Below are positions 27,110-35,588 of a DNA stretch of 64,000 bases, piece by piece; positions within the stretch are counted from its first letter, which is position 1, and every line of letters begins with the position of its first letter. The stretch comes from Hyphomicrobium_A sp963722495 (GTDB lineage: Bacteria; Pseudomonadota; Alphaproteobacteria; Rhizobiales; Hyphomicrobiaceae). The position numbers and the translations under genes are program-made. The notes beneath the pieces are model-generated. The model was not told the DNA's origin and searched no databases. It saw nothing but the letters and a program-made list of their open reading frames with translations. The stretch lies in assembly GCA_963722495.1 (NCBI GenBank), contig CAVRND010000022.1:124001-188000 (forward strand), in the 5' to 3' direction.

Positions 27110-27490
27110 ATGGCGACCGACCGGCTCGACAATCACCTCATCCTGCTCGTCGAAGACGAACCGTTTATACAGATGGACATCCAGCAAGGGCTGGAGGAAG
27201 CCGGCGCGCGCGTGTGCGCCGCCCAGACGATCCAAGAGGCGCTGGCGCTTCTCGACATCGAACCAATCACGGCGTCGATATTGGATTTCAAGCTCGGCGG
27301 CGGGACGGCCGACGACCTGTGCCATCAGCTGACTGCGCGCAAGATACCGTTCGTCATTTACAGTGGCTACACCAACGTCGAAGGCGAGTGCAGCAAGTGG
27401 GACATCGTCCAAAAGCCTGCCGACACGGGCGAGCTCGTGACCCGCGTGCTGGGCGTGTTGGTAGCGAGCGCGCTTCCTAACCAGTGCTGA
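27110..27490 (+). CDS. Single-domain response regulator (CheY-like), 126 aa
   Basis: LILLVEDEPFIQMDIQQGL gives the acidic pocket, ASILDFKLGGG the phospho-acceptor Asp, FVIYSGYT the switch residue and VQKPAD the conserved Lys. There is no output domain, so it must work through protein contact. It resembles the receiver at 21069 in the F-K-L/A-L-G-x-G and I-Y-S-G-Y-T-x-V-E-G segments, pointing to a duplicated family of short receivers. No kinase gene is adjacent. A GGAGG stands just before ATG 27110. Confidence 0.8.
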   Translation: MATDRLDNHLILLVEDEPFIQMDIQQGLEEAGARVCAAQTIQEALALLDIEPITASILDFKLGGGTADDLCHQLTARKIPFVIYSGYTNVEGECSKWDIVQKPADTGELVTRVLGVLVASALPNQC

Positions 27491-27599
27491 TCGCCCGTGA
27501 CCACAGGCAATACTTCTTACCTGTTTCCCAGGGAATAGTCCGCACACGTTGATCTGCCGATAACCGCCCCCATCCATATCGTGGTGATGAGGCAGGCTC

Positions 27600-28922
27600 A
27601 TGCAGATCAATCGGCGACATGCATTGACGGCATTGGTTTCGGGCATTGCGGCTAGCGCAGTCCCGCGTAGCGCTACGGCGTTGCCCATCGGGCTCGAAGC
27701 CTCCGGCCACCGCAGCCTGCGCCTCGCCAACGGCTTTCGCGTCCACTACATCCCCAACAACTCCGGGTACGTGGCCGCAACGCTCGTGCTGCGCAGCAAG
27801 GAGATCGTGCACAACGGCCTGGCGCATATCTGCGAGCACACCTCGTGCGTGGGCGCCGCAGGAGAAATGACCGCCAAGGAAGTGGCGCGGATGAACAAGG
27901 ACTACGTTCAGGACGGCAACGCATCGACGGAAGCCGGCATGCTCAAGTGGCATGCGTCGTTCCTGCCGCAGTACCTGCCACAAGTCGTGAGCCTGCTGGC
28001 AACCGCCGCGCTCGACCAGAAATTCGATCTCGAGACCGTCGCCGCGCAGCAGCGCGTGGTTCTGGAGGAGCTGTATCTCGACAAGTACGACCCCGACAGG
28101 GTCGCGCAGTGCAAGTTCGACCGCGAGCTGTTCGGCGCCTCGCACCCGTACGTCAAGGAGACGCTGCCGGAGGAGATCGCCCGCTGCAAGATCGCGCCTG
28201 CCAAGCTGGCCGCCGAGCTGCGTGACTTTTCCTCGTCGGTTCGCTTGCCTGCTAACATGGACCTTTTCCTCATCGGCAGCGTCGAGCCCGATGCCGTCGC
28301 AAAGCTGACGAACGAGCATTTTGGTTGCTACGCCTTCGCGGAGGGACCGCGGCTGGAGATCCCGCACGTCGCCGTGACGCGCGCCTACAAGGGCCTCACC
28401 GAGCCGTCATACGAGTTGCAACAGCCCATGTCGGATCTGAAGATCGCCTGGAACACCGGCGTCTGCGTCGCCAACGCCGACGCGCGCGTGTTGCTGGCCT
28501 TGGGCGAGCACCTCAATACGGCGCTGTTCGACGAGCTGCGCGAGAAGGACGGCGATACCTATACGCCCGAGGTGTCGTTCGAACCCGATGCCTGCAGCGG
28601 CATCTTCACGATCTGCATCTCGAGCAGCAAGGATCCGCAGCGGGTCGAGAAGCGCGTGTTCGACGTCATCGACAAGATGAAATCGGACATCGACGGCAAG
28701 GAGCTGGCGCGCTTGCGCGATCGCATCGAACTCAAGCGGCGCAAGGACAAGCACAAGAACGAGGCGCAGCTCGAGGACTTGGTCGAGCGCACACTGCACG
28801 GTGCCGCGGTCGACGACCTCGCCGTCGAGACGGTAACGCGCGAGGAGATGCTGGCGGCGGCGCGCAAGTACATGCCGTCCCACCGGCAAGCTTACGTTCG
28901 CCTAGCATTGAAGGGACAGTAG
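27600..28922 (+). CDS. M16 family zinc peptidase, probable Tat substrate
   Basis: A 440-residue protein. The N-terminus QINRRHALTALVSGIAAS has a twin Arg and a hydrophobic core, like a Tat signal. The inverted zinc motif is HICEH near residue 80, and the downstream Glu lies in QQRVVLEELYLDKYDP. The second half is the usual catalytically silent M16 partner domain. Related periplasmic enzymes degrade peptides or trim protein tails. The peptidase folds around zinc; export after folding fits a Tat route. It is a single gene. Confidence 0.75.
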   Translation: MQINRRHALTALVSGIAASAVPRSATALPIGLEASGHRSLRLANGFRVHYIPNNSGYVAATLVLRSKEIVHNGLAHICEHTSCVGAAGEMTAKEVARMNKDYVQDGNASTEAGMLKWHASFLPQYLPQVVSLLATAALDQKFDLETVAAQQRVVLEELYLDKYDPDRVAQCKFDRELFGASHPYVKETLPEEIARCKIAPAKLAAELRDFSSSVRLPANMDLFLIGSVEPDAVAKLTNEHFGCYAFAEGPRLEIPHVAVTRAYKGLTEPSYELQQPMSDLKIAWNTGVCVANADARVLLALGEHLNTALFDELREKDGDTYTPEVSFEPDACSGIFTICISSSKDPQRVEKRVFDVIDKMKSDIDGKELARLRDRIELKRRKDKHKNEAQLEDLVERTLHGAAVDDLAVETVTREEMLAAARKYMPSHRQAYVRLALKGQ

Positions 28923-29102
28923 GCGCCGCCTTCGACGACCGCCGACGGCAGCTTTGCGACGGCGGGCGCGCACGCCTTGTGCAGCGCGCGACACAAACGG
29001 CGAAGCGCGTTGAGAAATTCTCCCGCGCTGGCGTGGTGGTGGGAAGACTGGGCTTTTCGGCTAAGATCGGCGATGCCTGACAGCATCGTCGAGGAGGCCA
29101 TC

Positions 29103-29558
29103 ATGCGAACCCCGATCGTTGCACTTGCCGCAGCGTTGTGTCTCGCGACCGCGACCATGCCGACATCGGCGCAGGGCCCGAGCTACGAGAGCCGCGGCTA
29201 CGGCGGCCCGCTGTACGTCGGCCCCAACTTCCAGCAAGGCGGCCAGCACGCACCGCCCGTCTACGGCCAGGGCCGCTCGACGTCCGAGCGCGCCGCCACA
29301 CGGCGAGAGCGCAACGCAAAGACGCACAAAGCGCCGTCCACGCGCGAGGCCGAGAAGCCGTCGCCGTCGAAGGCAGAAAGTGCCGATGCGGCGAAGTCCG
29401 CGAGCGACAAGAAAGCCGACAGCGAGAACTCGACCATCTCGAGTGCCACCTTGCATAGCGACGCCGGCGGCAGCGCGAGGACGGATACCTCCGCGCCGGT
29501 CACCTGCAAACGCTATATCGCGGCGGTGGGACAGACGGTTTCGGTCCCCTGCGACTGA
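29103..29558 (+). CDS. Exported protein with C-terminal C-x14-C module, 151 aa
   Basis: ATG 29103 after GAGGAGG; signal peptide VALAAALCLATATMPTSAQ. The middle is Gly/Tyr-rich (YESRGYGGPLYVGP), then Arg-, Lys- and Ser-rich with low complexity (ESADAAKSASDKKADSENST). It ends TISSATLHSDAGG, then CKRYIAAVGQTVSVPCD. The last 17 residues and the E-N-S-x-I-S lead-in match the protein at 23030. I propose that the two are paralogues with a shared periplasmic module. Nothing indicates an enzyme. A WYL-like gene follows 25 bp downstream. Confidence 0.6.
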   Translation: MRTPIVALAAALCLATATMPTSAQGPSYESRGYGGPLYVGPNFQQGGQHAPPVYGQGRSTSERAATRRERNAKTHKAPSTREAEKPSPSKAESADAAKSASDKKADSENSTISSATLHSDAGGSARTDTSAPVTCKRYIAAVGQTVSVPCD

Positions 29559-29582
29559 GCGAGCGAGAGATCGCGGTACGAT

Positions 29583-29915
29583 ATGGCGAGCGCAGCTTAC
29601 ATGCTCATCCGTCGCGCCATCGGCGCCGAACAACCGCTGACGTGCCTCTACCACGGTCACTATCGAGAACTCTGCCCGCACATTCTCGGCCACACAAACG
29701 GCAGGGAGAAACTGCTCGCGTTCCAATTCGGCGGCGAAAGCCGGACCAGCCTTCCTCCGGGTGGCGAGTGGCGCTGCCTGCTCGTTGAAGAGATGCAGGA
29801 CATAAAGAGCCGAGCCGGTGCTTGGCACGCCGGAAGTGCGCACCGGCGTCAGCAGACGTGCGTCGAGGTCGTCGACGTGGACATCAACATCCACGTGCGC
29901 CGGCTGCGATCCTGA
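29583..29915 (+). CDS. WYL-like conserved small protein, 110 aa
   Basis: ATG 29583. The body reads LTCLYHGHYRELCPHILGH, GREKLLAFQFGGES, PPGGEWRCLLVEEMQDIKS and a tail with VVDVDINIHVRRL. The H-G-x-x-R-E-x-x-P-H-x-x-G and F-Q-x-G-G segments fit a group of small conserved proteins whose fold resembles WYL or RNA-binding barrels. No biochemical role is known. It may be cotranscribed with the upstream gene. The call rests on pattern, not on a named family. Confidence 0.5.
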   Translation: MASAAYMLIRRAIGAEQPLTCLYHGHYRELCPHILGHTNGREKLLAFQFGGESRTSLPPGGEWRCLLVEEMQDIKSRAGAWHAGSAHRRQQTCVEVVDVDINIHVRRLRS

Positions 29916-30030
29916 TCGAGGGCGCTCTGCCAACGGCCGCAGACCGCGAAAATGGGCGGTCTGATCCAAATCAAAGCGTTCCGCTCAGCTGCCGTTAGAA
30001 GATCCGCCGTAACCTGCAGCGCTCCATCGA

Positions 30031-30477
30031 GTGCTGCTGCCCGCAGGTGTACCCGTGGCCAACGTTCAATCCTTCGCTTCGATCCGCATGGCGATGCTCG
30101 CAGTGGCCGTCATCGCATTGCCCGCACGAACCATCGCTGCGGAGGCGACGATGCCCAACGGGCAGCAGCTGTTTAAGGATCGCTGCGCCAGCTGTCACGG
30201 TGCCGACGCGACCGGCAACGGCCCCGCCGCATCCGGCATGTCGCCGTCGCCGGCCAACCTCACCGAGATCAGCAAGCGCGCCGGCGGCCAATTTCCCTCC
30301 GCGCACGTTGCCGAGGTGATCACCTACGGCGGCGGCGTCAGCGCCCACGGCGCCGGCCCCATGCCGATCTGGGGCAAGGTGTTCAGCGACGAAGGTGGGC
30401 GCGGTAAGATTGGCGCCGCGACCTCGCGCCGGAACGTGATCGCGCTAAAGCGCTACCTCGAGTCGATCCAGAAGTAA
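30031..30477 (+). CDS. Class I cytochrome c, exported
   Basis: The haem motif CASCH lies in FKDRCASCHGADATGNGPA and the likely Met ligand in GAGPMPIWGKVF, so this is a mono-haem c-type cytochrome. The signal peptide is MAMLAVAVIALPARTIAAEA; the start is uncertain, with GTG 30031, GTG 30055 and ATG 30088 all in frame, and none has a strong ribosome-binding site. It could pass electrons to a terminal oxidase. It converges on the membrane protein gene at 30495 with 17 bp between stops. Confidence 0.75.
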   Translation: MLLPAGVPVANVQSFASIRMAMLAVAVIALPARTIAAEATMPNGQQLFKDRCASCHGADATGNGPAASGMSPSPANLTEISKRAGGQFPSAHVAEVITYGGGVSAHGAGPMPIWGKVFSDEGGRGKIGAATSRRNVIALKRYLESIQK

Positions 30478-30494
30478 GTTGCGACCCGCCGGAG

Positions 30495-31016
30495 CTATTT
30501 CCCGCCGCCGAGCCTGGCGACCCAGTCGTCCCGATCGTTGACAACGAAGCGCTCGACCTTGCCCGACTTGAGCGTTACGGCGAGTCCGTTGGGCACGACG
30601 CCCAGCGTGCGCACCGGTGCGACGCTGGCGATCTCCGAGCGCGGGATGTGCAGCTCGCCGCGCTGCACATTGACGACGTGCGGCACGAACACCAACTCGG
30701 ATTTTGTCAGCGCCAAGCGTCCGCCGCGGCCCTCGTAGTTCAGGAAGTGATTGGCGAAGCCCGAATGCAAGATGTCATCGCCCGGTACGAGCGGAATGTC
30801 GGCAGCGGCCGGCACGATGCGCGAAGACGTGAACAGGCCGACGAGCAAGGCAAAGATGCCGCCGCTGACGACGATCTGCGTGGCGACCGCCGCCATCTGC
30901 CGCGCCGTTGCGGGCGGCAGCCAGCCGTTCATGAACGAAATGAAGAGACCGAAGGCGAGGCCGAAGCAAGTGCCGGCGAGAAGCGCATTGCGCCAAGCTT
31001 GCGCGCGTTCCGTCAT
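30495..31016 (-). CDS. Membrane protein with GRAM-like domain
   Basis: Two N-terminal helices, ALLAGTCFGLAFGLFISFM and IVVSGGIFALLVGLF, are followed by a soluble domain with DILHSGFANHFLN, RGGRLALTKSELVFVPHVV, ELHIPRSEIASVAPVR and GLAVTLKSGKVERFVVNDR. This pattern, a PH-like beta barrel ending in a helix, is typical of GRAM/YcxB-like domains that may bind lipids. There is no enzyme signature. Start ATG 31014-31016. Confidence 0.55.
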   Translation of the reverse strand: MTERAQAWRNALLAGTCFGLAFGLFISFMNGWLPPATARQMAAVATQIVVSGGIFALLVGLFTSSRIVPAAADIPLVPGDDILHSGFANHFLNYEGRGGRLALTKSELVFVPHVVNVQRGELHIPRSEIASVAPVRTLGVVPNGLAVTLKSGKVERFVVNDRDDWVARLGGGK

Positions 31017-31156
31017 GAGAAAGCTCCACGATCGAAGTTGGCCAAGTTTCCGACTAAACGCCGCGCAGGTCGAGCGCTGTTATGCGGGGACCAGCGCCTA
31101 AGAACGGATTAGGGCCGCGATGGAGAATGTGCCCGCCGCGGCCCTCCCCCTACTAC

Positions 31157-31688
31157 TCAGCCCTTGGTCTGATATGCCGTGATGGCCTGCGCCAGTTTCT
31201 GGTAGTCCTCGCAGGTGCCACACGCCTTGGCGATCTCGCCGAGCTGCTCGACGGCACCCTGCATGTCGCCCTTGGTGAGGAACGCTTCACCCATGTACTG
31301 GCGCGTGCGCGTGTCGGCCGGATTGATGGCCAGCGCGCGGCGGTAGTACTTCATGCCGCCGTCGACATCGCCAAGCTTGCGCGTGGCATATCCGGTGACG
31401 CGCAGGATGCGCGGATCGTTGGCGTTCTCGGCAGTCGCAGCAACCGCGAGCGCGCCGGCATAGTCGCCGTTCTTCGCTTTCCAGTAGGCGGAACTCGTAA
31501 GCCTTGTCGTCGGCGGTCGGCTGGTTCTGCGCGGCGCATGCCGCCTTGCCGGCGTTCTCCGCGGCCGAGCAGTCGATCTTCGGCTTCGGCGGATCCATGG
31601 CGGCGTAGGTGGCGGCAGGGCCGGTGACGAGCGCGGCGGTGGCGAGCGATAGGAACCGGATGGTGGAAATCAAATTCGGCTTCGACAT
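31157..31688 (-). CDS. Exported TPR protein, one frameshift
   Basis: ATG 31686-31688 (MSKPNLISTIRFLSLATAAL), signal peptide ending ATYAA. The N-terminus of the mature protein has PKIDCSAAENAGKAACAAQ. After a frame break near 31492 the sequence continues YWKAKNGDYAGALAVAATAE, VTGYATRKLGDVDGGMKYYR and TRQYMGEAFLTKGDMQGAVE, three TPR-like units, and ends CGTCEDYQKLAQAITAYQ. It belongs to a common alphaproteobacterial group of short periplasmic TPR proteins. It is divergent from the fused dehydrogenase gene at 32032. Confidence 0.7.
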
Positions 31689-32031
31689 TCTCAAACTCCG
31701 ATGTGTTTGGTCAGATGAGCCCGCCGCACGGCAGCGGGTGGGCGCCCCTTTTGGGCGATTGAGACGTGCGCGACTGTTCCGCGCGGAACGGCGCAATGCG
31801 CCGAGTTGGGGGCGAGGGCGATGCGCGTCATCGGCCGCGTGCGCCATGGTGTCCGAGCCTTGCAGCAGCCGTCGCCTTGCGCAGCCGCATCAAATCCGCC
31901 CGGCCTATTCTGCGTTAACGGCTAACTCGCCATACATGGCGGACCATCTTGCGGCGAATGGCCGATGCCTGCAGCTTGTCGCGGAATTTGCAGCGCCCAT
32001 ATCGATGGGAGCGCGAGTGTGGAGAGCGGAC
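31689..32031. other. Intergenic region (343 bp), no gene seen
   Basis: Shared upstream region of the divergent TPR and dehydrogenase genes. I found no start-proximal operator repeats and no convincing frame. A promoter for each gene is expected here. Confidence 0.4.
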
Positions 32032-33810
32032 ATGGCAATGCAAGAGCTATCGGGGCGGCAGATAGCAGCGATGGGCGCAGTTGGCGGCCTGCTCACCGCC
32101 TTCAGCGCGGCCACCCTCTATGCCGGAGCGCCCGCGCTGGCCGCCGAGGAACCCAAGTGCGCCGAGACCGACACCGGCATCGCGCTGCCCAAGGGCTTCT
32201 GCGCGACGGTCTTCGCCGACAAGATCGGTCACGCGCGGCAGATGGCGGTCGCCGGCGACGGCACGGTCTTCGTCAACACCTGGAGCGGCGTCTACTACAA
32301 CAACGACACGCCCGCCCGAGGGCGGCTTCCTCGTCGCGCTGAAGGACACCAAGGGCGACCGGCAAGGCCGATCACGTCGAGCGCTTCGGGCAGACGTTTG
32401 CCGAGGGCGGCAAGGGCGGCACCGGCATCTACATCTACAAGGACTGGGTCTACGCCGAGCTGAACGACAAGATCGTGCGCTACGCGCTGAAGGACGGCGA
32501 GATCACGCCGACGGGCGAAGCCGGAGATCGATCCTCAGCGGCATGCCGATCACCGGCGACCACCCGATGCATCCGTTCATCATCGACAAGGACGGCAACC
32601 TGTTCGTGTCCATGGGCTCGGCGACCAACACATGCGAGGTGAAGAACCGCATGCCGGGCTCGATCGGGCCACGATCCCTGCACCGAGCTCGAGACGCGCG
32701 CCGGCGTCTGGCGCTACGACGCCAACAAGACGGGGCAGGTGTTCTCGCCGAAGGAGCGCTACGCCTCCGGCATCCGCAACGGCGAGGGCTTCGACTTCGA
32801 CGCTGCGGGCCGTCTCTACGTGACGCAGCACGGCCGCGACCAGCTGCATGAGAACTGGCCGAAGCTCTACACCGCCGAGCAGGGCTTCAACCTTCCCGCC
32901 GAGGAGGTGATGATCCTCAAGGAGGGCGCCGCCTACGGCTGGCCGAAGTGCTACTACGACGGCGAGCAGAAGAAGCTGGTGCTGGCGCCCGAGTACGGCG
33001 GCGACGGCGGCAAGAAGGTCGGCGATTGCGACAAGGCCACGAGCCGCCGGTCGCCGCGTTCCCCGCCCACTGGGCGCCGAACGATCTCAAGATCTACAAG
33101 GGCGAGGACTTCCCGGCCGGCTATCGCGGCGGCGCCTTCATCGCCTTCCACGGCTCGTGGAACCGCGCGCCGGGTCCGCAGGGCGGCTATAACGTCGTGT
33201 TCCAGCCGCTCGGCCGACGGCAAGCCGTCGGGCGACTACATCGTCTTCGCCGACGGCTTCGCCGGCCAGCTACAAGGATCCCGGCCGCGCCGCGCATCGG
33301 CCCGTCCGGTCTCGCCGTCGGGCCGTACGGCGCGCTGTACGTGAGCGACGACGTCGGCGGCCGCATCTGGCGCATCACCTATGAGGGCGATCCCGACGCC
33401 AAGGGCATCGAGGCCGCGCCCGCGCCGAAGGAGCATGCAGCAGGCTTCGCCCGGCGCAGCTGCCGCCCGAGGGCATTCATCCCGATGCTGGCGCCAAGCT
33501 GACGCCGCCGCCGGGCGGCACGCCCGAGCAGGTCGAGCTGGGCGGCAAGGTGTTCAGCGGCGAGGTGGCCGGCGCGACGTGCGCCGGCTGCCACGGCGCC
33601 GGCGGCATCGGCACGCCGGTCGGCCCGGATCTGACATCGGGCAAATGGCTGTGGGGCGACGGCAGCCTCGCGAGCATCACATCGACGATCGTCAACGGCG
33701 TGCCCGAGCCCAAATCGCACCCCGGCGCCATGCCGCCGATGGGCGGTGTCGAGCTGTCGAAGGACGACATCGCCGCCGTCTCTGCCTACGTCTGGGCCAT
33801 CGGCCACTAG
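32032..33810 (+). CDS. Sorbosone/aldose dehydrogenase-like beta-propeller fused to cytochrome c, about ten frameshifts
   Basis: ATG 32032, GGAGAG upstream, signal-like helix AAMGAVGGLLTAFSAATLYA. The joined protein shows ALPKGFCATVFAD, ARQMAVAGDGTVFVNTW, GMPITGDHPMHPFIIDKDG, ELETRAGVWRYDANKTGQVF, NGEGFDFDAAGRLYVTQHGR and IAFHGSWNRAPGPQGGYNVV, the PQQ-dependent sorbosone dehydrogenase propeller. The tail has EVAGATCAGCHGAGGIGTPV, a CxxCH haem site, then MPPMGGVEL. Such fusions oxidise sugars in the periplasm and pass electrons to the haem domain. Extra bases near 32318, 32361, 32523, 32532, 32664, 33212, 33265, 33302 and 33450, and one loss near 33047, break the frame. Confidence 0.75.
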
Positions 33811-33885
33811 TGTGATGATCGAGAAGTCCGCTACATCATGCTCGGCTGGGTAGTGAGGCGGGCTTCTCGATCTGAATCACACTAG
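33807..33885. repeat. REP-like palindrome, element 1
   Basis: The left arm (33807-33831) and right arm (33858-33885) are inverted and pair at 24 of 25 positions, apart from three extra bases (TGA) in the right arm that would bulge. Both arms begin at CTAG. The first CTAG also supplies the stop codon of the dehydrogenase gene. The arms share the same plan as element 2, in the opposite orientation. Confidence 0.7.
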
Positions 33886-33900
33886 AGAGCATTAACTTGG

Positions 33901-33978
33901 CTAGTGTCCTTCAGATCGCGAAATTCGTTCTACCGCCCTGCCGCACACTGAGACGAATTTCGCGATCAGGACACTAAG
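33901..33978. repeat. REP-like palindrome, element 2
   Basis: Left arm 33901-33928 pairs with right arm 33953-33978 almost completely, with a three-base bulge (TCA) in the left arm. The arm is CTAGTGT, two variable bases, then TTCAGATCG, as in element 1, but its inner part differs (GCGAAATTCGT) while both arms changed together. This co-variation shows selection for the hairpin. Confidence 0.7.
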
Positions 33979-34117
33979 CCTCGGCGAAGTAGCCGTCACG
34001 CCGGCTTGCCGAAAGTTCCACGCAGCTTGCCACTGTGCCGGCTTGATCGCCGTAGTGGACGGCAAGCATGCTGCGCCCGACTTGCCTTGAGCCATATAAC
34101 CGGAGCTTGCCGCCCGC

Positions 34118-34411
34118 ATGCTGAGATCAGCCCTCGTCTTCGCCGTCGCCATGGTGCTCGCCGCGCAGTCTGCAACGGCAGCGGACTACAAGTGCGCCAA
34201 GAAGGAGACGAACGTCGCCCTCAACGACCACGACATCGCCATCGCCGAGCGCGAGTCGAGCATCAAGGAGATGAAGACGGAAATTGCCGAGGGCGGCGGC
34301 TCAACCGACGACCAGACGAAAGTTCTCAAGTCGTTCGAGGACAAGCTCGCCAAGGTGAAGGATTCCCGCGAGAGCCTCGTCAAGGAATGCAGCGCCGCGG
34401 CGACGCCCTAG
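34118..34411 (+). CDS. Exported coiled-coil protein, 97 aa
   Basis: ATG 34118; signal peptide LVFAVAMVLAAQSATAA. The mature part has YKCAKKETNVALNDHDIAIA, then a long charged helix (ERESSIKEMKTEIAEGG; QTKVLKSFEDKLAKVKDS) and a second Cys in LVKECSAAATP. Two cysteines bracket the helical part and may bond. The composition is typical of small periplasmic helical proteins; no family recognised. It begins 140 bp after the REP pair. Confidence 0.55.
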   Translation: MLRSALVFAVAMVLAAQSATAADYKCAKKETNVALNDHDIAIAERESSIKEMKTEIAEGGGSTDDQTKVLKSFEDKLAKVKDSRESLVKECSAAATP

Positions 34412-34716
34412 CCGCGCGATCGCCTCGTCGCGGAAGCCCGCGCACTCCCAACCGCTTGCAAGTCTCGAACCTCTCCTCCCCAACTGCCCGCGATGCGCTA
34501 CGCCCGGCGGCGCGTTGCGCCGCGCCCCGCGCCCGCGATCTCACCCCCCGCCCAAAGTTATTCATCTGCTGTTTAAAAACCGGGCACCCGTGTGCACAAC
34601 CCGCGGCCGGCAACAATCGGAGCGGCCACCTCCATGTTAGCCAAGACCCCGTTGCTTAGTCAGGTTGCGTCACCCGCGTAGGAGGGAATGAATAATCGAG
34701 CGAGGGAGTACGTGGC
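34412..34716. other. Intergenic region (305 bp), no gene seen
   Basis: Spacer between the coiled-coil protein and the OMP gene. GGAGG near 34680 and GAGGGAG at 34702 precede the latter. I see no convincing terminator, although a small palindrome CCGCGGCCGG lies near 34603. Confidence 0.4.
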
Positions 34717-35406
34717 TTGAAACAGTTTTATCTTGCGGCTGCAGTCGTTAGCGCCGCTATCGCCGGAACGATGGCGCCCGCGCAGGCGCAGGTGCGCAAC
34801 CCGTGGAATGGCCTCTATGTCGGTCTCCACGGCGGCTATGCGTGGCAGGACCTGAACGGCACGTTCGACGGCACCGGCGTCGGGACCAGCTTGTCCGGCA
34901 TCGACCTTAACGGTGCCATCGTCGGTGGCCAGCTCGGCTACAATTATCAGAGCGGCCAGTTCCTGCTCGGCGTCGAAGGCGATGCATCGACGCTCGTCGA
35001 CGGTAGCGATCATATCAACAATCCCGGTTTGCCGGGGGCAGCGTCGCTCGGCGGCGACATGAACTATCTTGCCAGCATTCGCGGCAGGCTCGGCTGGGCG
35101 ATCAACAACTGGCTGCTGTACGGCACGGTCGGATGGGGCTTTGCGCGCTACGAGTTCACCGAGAACGTGCCCAGCATCCCGTTCGACGGCAAAGTTCGTC
35201 TCGATGATTCAGGCATCGTCTACGGCGGCGGCGTCGAGTGGATGCTCGCCTACGGCGTGTCGGTGCGCGGAGAATACCTTCGCTACGACATCGGCGCCAG
35301 CTCGGCACTCCCGGCCGGGTTCCCGAGCGTCGATCCCGGCGATCGGGTCGCCTTCGACAACATCGACGTCGCGCGCGCGGCGCTGAACATCAAGCTAAGC
35401 AACTGA
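34717..35406 (+). CDS. Outer-membrane beta-barrel protein (Omp25/OmpA-like porin family)
   Basis: TTG 34717 start, signal peptide AAVVSAAIAGTMAPAQAQ. The mature protein has the alternating strand pattern of an 8-stranded barrel: WNGLYVGLHGGYAWQDL, AIVGGQLGYNYQSGQFLLGV, YLASIRGRLGWAINNWLLYG, GFARYEF, IVYGGGVEWMLAYGVSVRG, and a C-terminal strand ARAALNIKLSN. Opening W-x-G-x-Y-x-G and these strands are typical of the Rhizobiales Omp25/Omp31 type. The last residue is Asn, not the usual aromatic residue. Confidence 0.8.
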   Translation: MKQFYLAAAVVSAAIAGTMAPAQAQVRNPWNGLYVGLHGGYAWQDLNGTFDGTGVGTSLSGIDLNGAIVGGQLGYNYQSGQFLLGVEGDASTLVDGSDHINNPGLPGAASLGGDMNYLASIRGRLGWAINNWLLYGTVGWGFARYEFTENVPSIPFDGKVRLDDSGIVYGGGVEWMLAYGVSVRGEYLRYDIGASSALPAGFPSVDPGDRVAFDNIDVARAALNIKLSN

Positions 35407-35588
35407 CAGCGGTCCGGGCGCGGCAGAACGGCATTCACCCAATGCCTTCGCCGCGCCGCCTCGCCTCTGCAAAGCCTGCCACGGCTGCACGTATCACAGT
35501 TGGAGCGAATTATCCGAAGATCGACAAGCCTTCGGCAATCGGCAGAGCGTAGCCCATTGGTTCCACAAACCAAAAAGGAGTGGAACCA

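Noticed and set aside
32032..33810. Programmed frameshifting in the dehydrogenase fusion
   Set aside because: About ten breaks without slippery sequences or downstream structures cannot be read through; sequencing error is simpler.
34560..34620. DnaA-box-like words (TTATTCATC, TGTGCACAA) and a possible origin
   Set aside because: They deviate from TTATCCACA at two or more positions, are few, and no dnaA, parAB or AT-rich unwinding region is near.
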